DNA of 64,000 nucleotides, taken from assembly GCF_947494125.1 (NCBI RefSeq), contig NZ_CANLTU010000001.1, forward strand, positions 62,001 through 126,000, read 5' to 3'. This document shows positions 28,287-36,679 of the stretch, in pieces. How positions within the stretch are numbered: position 1 is the first letter of the stretch; each line of letters opens with the position of its first letter. Source of the stretch: an uncultured Tenacibaculum sp. GTDB lineage: Bacteria > Bacteroidota > Bacteroidia > Flavobacteriales > Flavobacteriaceae. The notes beneath the pieces are model-generated. The model saw only the letters and a list, made by a program, of their open reading frames with translations. It was not told where the DNA came from and searched no databases. A program made the position numbers and the translations under genes.

Positions 28287-29026
28287 TACTCAGCTTTATT
28301 TTTTTTTTGAATAACTAAATTCACCCAATTATCTTCACTAACTCCCATCATTGTAAAGCCATAATCTTCTCCCTGAATTAAATTAGGAGGCGTACTTCTT
28401 GTTACGTTTAAAACCACATTAGCAAGATTATAATATTGAAACCACTTATCATACGTATAGGTTCCTGACAATAAATTATTTTCAGAATCTGTTATAACTT
28501 GAAAATAAATTGCATTTTCTTTTACCAATCCATCATCCCATAAAAATTTAGGCATTAAACTCGTTGAATTATCTATTGTTATCACGTCTGTCCATTCAGT
28601 AGGCTTTGATACATTCTTTAATCGAATCGGATTCGATTTATGAAATTTTCCTTTTGTTTTATAGGTAACTATACACCAACCCTCCGTAGAAGAGTCCCTT
28701 AGAAAACGGCCTAAATATCCATTAAAAACATTTTCTTTTAACAATTCCTTTTCTTTATAAAGAGAAAAGTTATTTTTATTATCTTCTATACTGGAAGTTT
28801 CAAAATATTTAATTTCTGATGCACCTAGTTCTGGATAATAAAAAATATAGGATATATTATTTTCAAAATTCTTACTAGCAGCGCATGCAATCACTTCATC
28901 TATAAGTAAATTAGAATTTATGTTGATATGGTCTTGTAAGGTTTTAGGTACAATTTTCTCATTATTTTCTGAGCAAGAAAAAATGCTTACTAAAAAAATT
29001 AGAAAAAAGAAAAACCTATTTCGCAT
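28286..29026 (-). CDS. Lipoprotein of unknown function in Omp85 operon
   Basis: 246 residues. Signal peptide of lipoprotein type with lipobox FLVSIFSCSENNEK; the residues after the Cys are acidic/Asn-rich. The mature part is beta-rich with many Trp and Tyr and contains two or three Cys (IACAAS, GWCIVTY). I recognise no domain. Its start overlaps the glycosidase gene end by 11 bp and its stop overlaps the Omp85 start by one base. Coupled expression suggests a functional unit with the pore. Confidence 0.65.
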   Translation of the reverse strand: MRNRFFFFLIFLVSIFSCSENNEKIVPKTLQDHININSNLLIDEVIACAASKNFENNISYIFYYPELGASEIKYFETSSIEDNKNNFSLYKEKELLKENVFNGYLGRFLRDSSTEGWCIVTYKTKGKFHKSNPIRLKNVSKPTEWTDVITIDNSTSLMPKFLWDDGLVKENAIYFQVITDSENNLLSGTYTYDKWFQYYNLANVVLNVTRSTPPNLIQGEDYGFTMMGVSEDNWVNLVIQKKNKAE

Positions 29027-30011
29027 ATAATTTTTGAATTAACTTTTCTGCTGGTTTATTTTGTGGAGTAAACCGATTATTATTTTCCCCTCCAACCTCT
29101 TTGTGTTTATGAAACCATTTCCAAAGAAACCCTCCTGCAAACCAATCTTCACTCCAAAATTGATTATACAATGCCAAAGTTGCATTCTTTTGGTTTTCTA
29201 AATTTATCTCCCCTTCAACCCTATTTGCCTCCCATGGTTTCTTTCCTGCATAATTCACACTTCTGTAACCATACTCTGTAAATAAAACAGGCTTATTTAC
29301 TTTCTCCCTAACTTTTAAAATTTCCTTTTTATGGGGTTCCCACCCCTTTTCAAACTCTTCTAATGTAGGCGTTTTTTTATCGCTTAAAGGAAAATATGCA
29401 TCTATACCTATGTAATCAATTTCATTCCAAAAAGGAACTCTTTTAAATTCATCCCAATTTGCTGCGTAGGTTAATTTTCCTTTATAAACTTTTTTTACTT
29501 CTTTAATTAGTTTATTCCAAAACTCTGGTCTGTTTATTACAAATTTTTCCAACTCTGTACCTATACAGAAAACATCTGCTTTTAACTGTTGTGCTGTTTT
29601 TGCATAAGTTAAAATAAAATCCAAATATGAGTTCTCTAAAATTCTCCAATTCTCTTCAGAGTTCATTTTTATATACCCCGTAAACTCACCTTTCCAAACC
29701 CAAATCTGAGGTTTAATCATCAAGTTAATTCCTTTTTTCTCAAATTCTTTTCCATATTGGATAACTCCTTTTTCAGTTTCTCCAAACCATTGCCTATTTG
29801 TATTATGAATTATTTTTGGCGATGACAAATCTTTTATAAAACCAAAAGGCATCAGCGCTACATAATTCGCTGATGCCTTTATCAAAGGGGAAACATGTTC
29901 ATGACTAATTTTTTCTGGGGATGCCACAAAACTAATTCCGTTTATTTTCTTTGTTTGACTTTCACAAGACAAACATATAAAACATATTAAAAGGAGTCTA
30001 TAAATTTTCAT
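29016..30011 (-). CDS. GH113-like glycoside hydrolase, lipoprotein
   Basis: 331 residues from the ATG at 30011 (MKIYRLLLICFICLSCES); an ATG three codons earlier at 30020 is less likely. Lipobox Cys16, so probably anchored in the outer membrane. TIM-barrel of the GH113 (beta-mannanase) type: PQIWVWKGEF, the acid/base Glu153 in FCIGTELEKF, NEIDYIGIDAYFPLSD, and the nucleophile Glu246 in LFTEYGYRS. Known GH113 enzymes cut beta-mannans; the true substrate here is not readable. It is first of the tightly overlapping trio with the unknown lipoprotein and the Omp85 barrel. Confidence 0.82.
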   Translation of the reverse strand: MKIYRLLLICFICLSCESQTKKINGISFVASPEKISHEHVSPLIKASANYVALMPFGFIKDLSSPKIIHNTNRQWFGETEKGVIQYGKEFEKKGINLMIKPQIWVWKGEFTGYIKMNSEENWRILENSYLDFILTYAKTAQQLKADVFCIGTELEKFVINRPEFWNKLIKEVKKVYKGKLTYAANWDEFKRVPFWNEIDYIGIDAYFPLSDKKTPTLEEFEKGWEPHKKEILKVREKVNKPVLFTEYGYRSVNYAGKKPWEANRVEGEINLENQKNATLALYNQFWSEDWFAGGFLWKWFHKHKEVGGENNNRFTPQNKPAEKLIQKLYAK

Positions 30012-30031
30012 AACTCCCAAGTTACTATTTT

Positions 30032-30901
30032 TTAAAATAATGCACGTAAACCTAAATTAAAACTTTGCCCTAAACCATTATTGTTTCCTCTAACAAAATT
30101 GCTATACAAAACTTCTAAATTTAATACTTTAGACAATTGATATTTCCCTCCTAAACCCAGAGCTGTATAATCTTGTGAAAAATCTCCAAAACGTTGAGCA
30201 TGCTGTACAAAACCTAAAACTGTTGATTTACTACTAGGGAAATAACTTAAAAATACTCCAGGTGCTAATAAAAAAGTATTGTTAGCAAAACTAGTATCTT
30301 CTCCAAAGTTATATTCAGTATTTAATTCGGTAAATAATTGCCAATCTCCACTAGCAAAAGTATAATCGTAAAAAAATCTATTTTGAAAAGACCATGCTGT
30401 TTGATCTAAAAACACGCCATTTTCTGTTTCATTAGTAACCAAAGGTATGTGAATTGCCGATTGAACAGAAAAATTACTAACACTTTTAAATGGTTGAAAT
30501 TTAATAGCTGGTGCTATTGATGTAATTCCTTTTCTATCCGTGTTAGAATCATCTAAACTAAAAACAGATAATGCCTGTCTACCTCCAATAGTATTAGAAC
30601 GAAACTCTACAATTGCACCTATGTTGATTCTATTATTATCCGAAACACCTGTAAAAGCCTCAATAGTAGACGTAAAGTAATTTTCTCTTGCTTTATTTAC
30701 ACTATTCCCATTAGCATCAGCAAATTTATTTTCTGTATAAAGATTATTAAACCATTTTATATCCCATTGCCCTTTATTTAATAATTTAGATGGAGTATAG
30801 GTTTGAATATTTGATTTATCACTTTCTTTTTCCTCTTGAGCAAAAGAATTTAGCCCAATAAATAAAAATATTAGAAGAATACTTTTAAAATTATTTTTCA
30901 T
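30032..30901 (-). CDS. Outer-membrane beta-barrel protein, unknown
   Basis: 289 residues with signal peptide ending NSFAQ, then an acidic linker and amphipathic strands to a C-terminal Phe (FNLGLRALF), the pattern of an outer-membrane barrel of about 12 strands. No ligand or family recognised; similar proteins are annotated only as hypothetical. It is 20 bp upstream of the glycosidase gene on the same strand and may lead the transcript. Confidence 0.7.
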   Translation of the reverse strand: MKNNFKSILLIFLFIGLNSFAQEEKESDKSNIQTYTPSKLLNKGQWDIKWFNNLYTENKFADANGNSVNKARENYFTSTIEAFTGVSDNNRINIGAIVEFRSNTIGGRQALSVFSLDDSNTDRKGITSIAPAIKFQPFKSVSNFSVQSAIHIPLVTNETENGVFLDQTAWSFQNRFFYDYTFASGDWQLFTELNTEYNFGEDTSFANNTFLLAPGVFLSYFPSSKSTVLGFVQHAQRFGDFSQDYTALGLGGKYQLSKVLNLEVLYSNFVRGNNNGLGQSFNLGLRALF

Positions 30902-31042
30902 GTTGGTTATTTTTCAATTACAACATCCGTCGATAAAAAGTAAAATGTCTTACAGAACCTCTCTATTTAAATTCATTCTAAATTTATTTTTCTAATTAAG
31001 TTATTAACTTTAGCTACGACATAACTCGCAAATCAACTTTTT

Positions 31043-32383
31043 ATGGAACACGTTGTTATTATTGGTAATGGAATATCTGGTGTAACTGCTGCAAGGCACA
31101 TTCGAAAACTATCTGATAAAAAAATTACTATTGTATCTGCAGAAACCGATTATTTTTTCTCAAGAACTGCTCTTATGTATGTATACATGGGGCATATGAA
31201 GTTTGAACATACACAACCTTACGAACCTTGGTTTTGGAAAAAGAATAATATTAACTTAAAAAAAGGTTATGTCTCTGAAATCAATACTGATCAAAAAGAA
31301 CTCTTTTTTGCAGAAGGAGATACTCTTGCATATGATAAACTAATTATTGCAACTGGTTCTAAACCTAATAAGTTTGGCTGGCCAGGGCAAGACTTAAATG
31401 GAGTTATGGGCATGTACCATAAACAAGATTTAGAGAATTTAGAAAAATATGCTCCCGATAATAAAGCATGTAAAAGAGCTGTAATTGTTGGGGGAGGTTT
31501 AATAGGGATTGAATTAGCAGAAATGTTACATAGTAGAAATATTCCTGTAACATTTTTAGTTCGTGAAAATAGTTTTTGGAACGGTGTGTTACCAGCTCAA
31601 GAATCTGCAATGATTAACCAAGAAATTATAGATAGTCATATTGATTTACGATTAGGTGTTAATTTGAAAGAAATCAAATCTGATGAAAACGGAAAAGTAA
31701 AATCAATTGTAATAGCGGAAACTGAAGAAGAAATAATTTGTGATGTAGTTGGTTTAACTGCAGGTGTTTCTCCTAATATAGATTTTATTAAAGATGCAGA
31801 TATTGAAACTGGTAGGGGTGTAAAAGTAAACCGCTATTTAGAAACCAATATAAAAGACGTTTATGCTATAGGTGATTGTGCAGAGCAACATGAAGCTATT
31901 GACCAACGACGCCCTATTGAAGCTGTTTGGTATACTGGAAGAATGATGGGAGAAACTGTAGCTCAAACCATTTGCGATAATAAAACAGCATATAAACCAG
32001 GTCATTGGTTTAACTCTGCAAAATTTATTGATATTGAATATCAAACCTATGGATGGGTTTGGGCACAACCAAAAGAGAATGAAGCTCGTTTTTATTGGGA
32101 ACATCAAGATGGTAAAAAGTGTATTCATATTAATTATGATAAAAAAACGCATGAATTTATTGGGATAAACAATTTTGGAATTAGAATGCGTCATGAATTT
32201 TTCGATAAAGTTCTAACTGAAAAACGTTCTGTAGAACACGTGTTAGAACATTTATCTGATGCAAATTTCGATCCTGAGTTCTACAAACTTCATGAACCAG
32301 AAATTGTTGCAAAATTCAACAAAGAAAATAATACAAACATCCAATTAAAAAAGAAAAGCTGGAAACGAATTTTTAGCGCGTAA
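31043..32383 (+). CDS. FAD/NAD(P)-dependent oxidoreductase
   Basis: 446 residues. FAD-binding GNGISGVTAARHI (about 8-20), second Rossmann VIVGGGLIGIELAEML for NAD(P)H, and the FAD/phosphate motif DVYAIGDCAE (about 275). The C-terminal third (about 310-446) is extra over the small disulfide-oxidoreductase family and is unlike the dimerisation domain of glutathione reductase; it includes HWFNSAKFIDIEYQTYGWV. No redox Cys pair near the FAD. It is probably an NADH or ferredoxin reductase feeding the adjacent 4Fe-4S protein, whose gene starts 6 bp later (inference). Confidence 0.85.
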   Translation: MEHVVIIGNGISGVTAARHIRKLSDKKITIVSAETDYFFSRTALMYVYMGHMKFEHTQPYEPWFWKKNNINLKKGYVSEINTDQKELFFAEGDTLAYDKLIIATGSKPNKFGWPGQDLNGVMGMYHKQDLENLEKYAPDNKACKRAVIVGGGLIGIELAEMLHSRNIPVTFLVRENSFWNGVLPAQESAMINQEIIDSHIDLRLGVNLKEIKSDENGKVKSIVIAETEEEIICDVVGLTAGVSPNIDFIKDADIETGRGVKVNRYLETNIKDVYAIGDCAEQHEAIDQRRPIEAVWYTGRMMGETVAQTICDNKTAYKPGHWFNSAKFIDIEYQTYGWVWAQPKENEARFYWEHQDGKKCIHINYDKKTHEFIGINNFGIRMRHEFFDKVLTEKRSVEHVLEHLSDANFDPEFYKLHEPEIVAKFNKENNTNIQLKKKSWKRIFSA

Positions 32384-32389
32384 TAAAAT

Positions 32390-34012
32390 ATGAAAGCAAT
32401 AAAATATACTGGGTTATTCCTTTTTTTAATTGGGTTAACAATTTTTACAGGGACTATTTTTTTAGGAACATTTAGTTTAACTTCTAATGAATTAGAAACT
32501 TTTGTTAAAGAAAAAAACTATAAAAGTGAAATTATAAAAGAAGAGCTTGAAAAAGCGATTGTTACTTCTGACGAATTAAATATTTTCGAATTCTCTAGTC
32601 GTGTTCGTAATGCATACAAAGCTAATAATGATCATTACGAGGCATTAATTGCTAAATACGAGGCAGAAAAAAACTGGGATGAAAAAGGAAAACAATTCCA
32701 ATATAAAATATATGGAAAACCACATACTTTAAGCTTTGAACTAGCAAAAAAAGCAGGAAAAGGATACATCAAAGAAAATGCAGGTTTTGTTTGGTGGCTT
32801 ACTTTTGGGTTAGGGATTATTGGAGCGCTATTATTCATTTTACCAAACTATGTTTTATTAGGAAGAGCCGGAATAAAAAACAATGGAATATTTTTAGAAT
32901 CAAGTACAAATAGAGGTTTCATTGCTTGGTTAGTTCTTATCTATTTAGTTTCTTTTTATTTGTTATTATATTTCATGCCAGATTATGTTGTGAATTGGAC
33001 ATTTATTTTCGATCCAATTAGCAAGTTTTTAAACGGAGGGACAGCAAGTCAATGGTTTGTTTATGGATTCTTATATTGTGTTTTAATGCTAGTTATGGCT
33101 ACTAGAATGTATATTAAATACAGACATAATAAATATCAAATAATACGAACAACTTCTGTTTTATTTTTTCAAATTGTTTTTGCTTTTTTAATTCCTGAGA
33201 TTATGACTAGCTTAAATATGCCTGGATATGATTTTAAGAATGCTTTTCCTTTAGATTATGATTTTTTCTTTGAATGGAATTTAGAAAGTTTAAAAAATAG
33301 TGGAGCTATCGGTTTATTTATTTTAGTTTGGGGAATTGTACTTACATTAATTATTGTTCCTGTTATGGTATATTTCTTTGGAAAAAGATGGTACTGTTCT
33401 TGGGTTTGTGGTTGTGGTGGTTTAGCTGAAACTTTAGGAGATCCTTATAGACAACATTCTAATAAAAGTTTAAACGCATGGAAATTAGAACGCTGGTTAA
33501 TCCATTCTGTTTTAGTTTTTTCTTTACTAATGACCATTGTTACCCTTTATTGTTACTTTACAGGAACTCAAACATTTTTAGGAATAAATTCTCAATGGAT
33601 TAAAGACACTTATAGTTTCTTAATTGGTGCTTGGTTTGCTGGAGTAATTGGTACAGGATTCTATCCAATTTTTGGAAATAGAGTATGGTGTCGTTTTGGC
33701 TGCCCATTAGCTGCATACTTAGGTTTAGTGCAACGTTTTAAATCACGTTTTAGAATTACAACTAATGGTGGACAGTGTATTTCTTGTGGAAATTGTTCTA
33801 CTTATTGTGAACAAGGTATTGATGTAAGAGCCTATGCACAAAAAGGTGAAAATATTGTTAGATCTAGTTGTGTTGGATGTGGTATTTGTTCAGCAGTTTG
33901 TCCACGTGGAGTATTAAAGTTAGAAAATGGTCCAGAAAAAGGAAGAATTAACCCTACTGATGTATTATTAGGAAATGATGTTGATTTAATGGAATTAGTG
34001 AATGAAAAGTAA
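32390..34012 (+). CDS. 4Fe-4S polyferredoxin-like integral membrane protein (CcoG/NapH-like)
   Basis: 540 residues. N-terminal signal-anchor helix, then a helical soluble region (about 30-130), then six or so membrane helices from about 140 to 430. Cys clusters: CSWVCGCGGLAE (about 345), a second at CRFGCPLAAYLG (about 435), and two classical ferredoxin motifs, CISCGNCSTYC and CVGCGICSAVCPRG (about 465-505). The arrangement resembles NapH/CcoG-type membrane electron carriers, but the N-terminal part is longer and the CxxxCxC loop is unusual. Likely passes electrons from the FAD protein across or to the membrane. Its last 11 bp overlap the MORN-like gene. Confidence 0.85.
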   Translation: MKAIKYTGLFLFLIGLTIFTGTIFLGTFSLTSNELETFVKEKNYKSEIIKEELEKAIVTSDELNIFEFSSRVRNAYKANNDHYEALIAKYEAEKNWDEKGKQFQYKIYGKPHTLSFELAKKAGKGYIKENAGFVWWLTFGLGIIGALLFILPNYVLLGRAGIKNNGIFLESSTNRGFIAWLVLIYLVSFYLLLYFMPDYVVNWTFIFDPISKFLNGGTASQWFVYGFLYCVLMLVMATRMYIKYRHNKYQIIRTTSVLFFQIVFAFLIPEIMTSLNMPGYDFKNAFPLDYDFFFEWNLESLKNSGAIGLFILVWGIVLTLIIVPVMVYFFGKRWYCSWVCGCGGLAETLGDPYRQHSNKSLNAWKLERWLIHSVLVFSLLMTIVTLYCYFTGTQTFLGINSQWIKDTYSFLIGAWFAGVIGTGFYPIFGNRVWCRFGCPLAAYLGLVQRFKSRFRITTNGGQCISCGNCSTYCEQGIDVRAYAQKGENIVRSSCVGCGICSAVCPRGVLKLENGPEKGRINPTDVLLGNDVDLMELVNEK

Positions 34013-34478
34013 TATACTTTTATTCTTCTTACTTTGTTATGTAGTTACTTTTTCTCAGAATAAATATCATAAATCATATTATGATAACGGTAACTTAAAA
34101 GAAGAAGGCTGGGTAAAGAGCAATAAAAAAACAAAATATTGGAAATTTTATTATGAAAACGGAGTTCTTAAAAAAGAAGGACGTTTTAAAAATAATTTAA
34201 AAGTAAAATATTGGTACTTTTACCGAGAAAATTCTTCTAAAGAAAAGGAAGGTCATTTTATAAAGGGGAAGCAAAACAAATGGTGGTTATTTTATGACAA
34301 AGAAGGAAATGTAAACCATAAATGTCAACTTAAAAACAATCAAAAAAATGGTTATTGTTTGCTTTATAAAAAACAAAAACTAATAAAAGCCGTTAAATTT
34401 AAAAACGGTAAAAAAGTTAATGAATGGTCTGACTTTTCTTCCTTTAAAGAAGAAAACAGTTTAAATGATTTAAAATAA
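34002..34478 (+). CDS. MORN-like (YwqK-type) repeat protein
   Basis: 158 residues with a signal peptide (ends VVTFSQ). Five to six short repeats of the form YYDNGNLKEEG / FYYENGVLKKEG / FYRENSSKEKEG / KWWLFYDKEGN, which fits the MORN-variant group often labelled YwqK. Such proteins are exported and beta-rich; I know no defined role. It overlaps the 4Fe-4S gene by 11 bp and is 3 bp from the first glycosyltransferase gene, so it is embedded in the operon. Confidence 0.75.
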   Translation: MKSNILLFFLLCYVVTFSQNKYHKSYYDNGNLKEEGWVKSNKKTKYWKFYYENGVLKKEGRFKNNLKVKYWYFYRENSSKEKEGHFIKGKQNKWWLFYDKEGNVNHKCQLKNNQKNGYCLLYKKQKLIKAVKFKNGKKVNEWSDFSSFKEENSLNDLK

Positions 34479-34481
34479 TCA

Positions 34482-35189
34482 ATGAATCAAATTATTAAGG
34501 TTATTATCCCTGCTTACAATGAGCAAGACTCTATTGCTAATGTAATTAATGATATCCCCTCTCTTGTTAATGAAATAATTGTTATTAGTAATAATTCTAC
34601 TGATAATACTGAGATAAATGCTAAGAATTCTGGTGCTACTGTTTTAAAAGAAAATAGAAGAGGATATGGCTATGCTTGTTTAAAAGGAATGGAGTATATT
34701 AAAGCTTCAGCAATACATGACCCTTATCATATTCCAGATATTATTGTATTTCTTGACGGGGATTATTCTGATTACCCTGAACAGCTAACAGAACTTATTA
34801 ACCCCATTGTAAATGATAATATAGATTTTGTAATTGGAGCGCGTATAAAACGACTACGAGAACAAGGTTCCATGACACCTCAACAAATTTTTGGTAATTG
34901 GTTAGCTACCTTTTTAATGAAACTATTTTTTAACGCTAAGTTTACAGACTTAGGACCTTTTAGAGCAATAAAATATAATAAATTACTAGCTCTAAACATG
35001 GAAGATAAAACATATGGATGGACTGTTGAAATGCAATTAAAAGCTTTAAAACAAAAATTTAGTTATGTTGAAATACCAATGAAATATAGAAATAGAATTG
35101 GTGTTTCAAAAGTTTCAGGAACCGTAAAAGGTAGTATATTAGCCGGCGTAAAAATTTTAGGTTGGATATTTAAATATAGCTTTAAATAA
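34482..35189 (+). CDS. GT2 family glycosyltransferase (Dpm1/UgtP-like)
   Basis: 235 residues, no membrane helix except perhaps the last one. KVIIPAYNEQDSIANVI, then NNSTDNT, and DXD-like FLDGDYSDYPEQ. The C-terminal half has GPFRAIKYNKLLAL and YGWTVEMQLKALK. Likely transfers a sugar from a nucleotide donor to polyprenyl phosphate or lipid. The stop overlaps the next start by one base (TAATG). Confidence 0.85.
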   Translation: MNQIIKVIIPAYNEQDSIANVINDIPSLVNEIIVISNNSTDNTEINAKNSGATVLKENRRGYGYACLKGMEYIKASAIHDPYHIPDIIVFLDGDYSDYPEQLTELINPIVNDNIDFVIGARIKRLREQGSMTPQQIFGNWLATFLMKLFFNAKFTDLGPFRAIKYNKLLALNMEDKTYGWTVEMQLKALKQKFSYVEIPMKYRNRIGVSKVSGTVKGSILAGVKILGWIFKYSFK

Positions 35190-36679
35190 TGATTTTAGAA
35201 TACGTTATAATTGCAGTATACACTATTTCGTTAGTACTTATATTACTATACGCTTTAGCTCAATTAAATTTGCTTTTTAATTATTTAAAAGCTCAAAAAA
35301 AAGAGGATACCTGTCCTAAATTTGATTTTTCAAATCATGAAGAAATACCTTATGTAACTATTCAACTCCCGGTATTTAATGAGTTATATGTTATGGAGCG
35401 TTTATTAGCCAATATAGCTAAACTAAAATACCCTAGTGAAAAATTAGAGATCCAAGTATTAGATGATTCTACAGATGAATCAGTTATCAGTACTAAAAAA
35501 CAGATTGAAGAGCTACAGAAAGAGGGATTAGACATTCAACATATTAGAAGAGAAAACCGTCAAGGATTTAAAGCTGGAGCATTAAAAGAAGGATTAAAAA
35601 TAGCTAAAGGAGAATACATTGCTATTTTTGATGCTGATTTCTTACCTCAAGAAGACTGGTTACAACAAACTATACCCTATTTTAAAAACTCAGAAATTGG
35701 AGTTGTACAAACAAGATGGGGACACATCAACAGAAATTATTCTACATTAACAAAGATTCAAGCTTTTGCATTAGATGCGCATTTTACATTAGAGCAAGTG
35801 GGTAGAAATAGTCAAGGTCATTTCATTAATTTTAATGGTACAGCTGGTATTTGGCGTAAAGAATGTATTTATGATGCTGGAAATTGGGAAGGTGATACTT
35901 TAACGGAAGACTTAGATTTAAGCTATAGAGCTCAATTAAAAAAATGGAAGTTTAAATATTTAGAAAATGTTGAAACTCCAGCTGAATTACCCGTTATAAT
36001 TAGTGCTGCAAGATCTCAACAATTTAGATGGAATAAAGGAGGTGCTGAAAACTTTCAGAAAATGTTAAAACGAATTATCTCTAGTAAAAACATACCAATT
36101 AAAACTAAAATACACGGGATGTTGCATTTACTAAACAGTTCTATGTTTACGTGCATTTTTTTAGTTGCTGTTTTAAGTATTCCAATGTTATATATAAAAA
36201 ACGAGTATGCACATTTAAAAGTGTACTTTATAGTAATGAGTTTTTTTATAATTAGTACCATAATTTTCTTTATTTGTTATTGGTTTATGTACAAACGAAC
36301 CTATGGTGGTGGTTTTTTAAACTTTATTAAATACATAGGAGCTTTCTTTTCATTTTTCTCTATAGCTATGGGCTTTTCATTACACAATACTATTGCTGTT
36401 ATTGAAGGACATATAGGAAAGAAAAGTGAATTTGTAAGAACCCCAAAGTTTAATATAAAATCATTAAAAGATAGTTGGAAAAACAACAAATACATTCGTA
36501 AAAAACCTTCAATGAATGTAATTATCGAAGGCTTATTAGCTATTTACTTTGCTTTTGGAATGTATAGTGCTTTTATTGTTGGAGATAAAGGTGGAGATTT
36601 TGGTTTATTCCCTTTTCACTTTATGCTGTTTTTTGGTTTTGGTTATGTGTTTTTTAAATCTATTTTTTCAAAAGCCTAA
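35189..36679 (+). CDS. Cellulose-synthase-like GT2 membrane glycosyltransferase
   Basis: 496 residues: one N-terminal helix, a cytoplasmic GT2 domain (about 50-290), and four C-terminal helices. Catalytic pattern is complete: LDDSTDES, FDADFLPQEDW, TEDLDLSYRAQ and QQFRWNKGG (QxxRW). This is the processive beta-glycosyltransferase type found in cellulose, mannan and glucan synthases; length suits glucomannan-type synthase-like enzymes. No BcsB/BcsZ-like partner is next to it. Coupled to both neighbours by one-base overlaps. Confidence 0.9.
   Translation: MILEYVIIAVYTISLVLILLYALAQLNLLFNYLKAQKKEDTCPKFDFSNHEEIPYVTIQLPVFNELYVMERLLANIAKLKYPSEKLEIQVLDDSTDESVISTKKQIEELQKEGLDIQHIRRENRQGFKAGALKEGLKIAKGEYIAIFDADFLPQEDWLQQTIPYFKNSEIGVVQTRWGHINRNYSTLTKIQAFALDAHFTLEQVGRNSQGHFINFNGTAGIWRKECIYDAGNWEGDTLTEDLDLSYRAQLKKWKFKYLENVETPAELPVIISAARSQQFRWNKGGAENFQKMLKRIISSKNIPIKTKIHGMLHLLNSSMFTCIFLVAVLSIPMLYIKNEYAHLKVYFIVMSFFIISTIIFFICYWFMYKRTYGGGFLNFIKYIGAFFSFFSIAMGFSLHNTIAVIEGHIGKKSEFVRTPKFNIKSLKDSWKNNKYIRKKPSMNVIIEGLLAIYFAFGMYSAFIVGDKGGDFGLFPFHFMLFFGFGYVFFKSIFSKA

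Noticed and set aside
31838..32194. Minus-strand frame opposite the FAD oxidoreductase
   Set aside because: Shadow of a well-conserved gene; hydrophobic, low-complexity translation.
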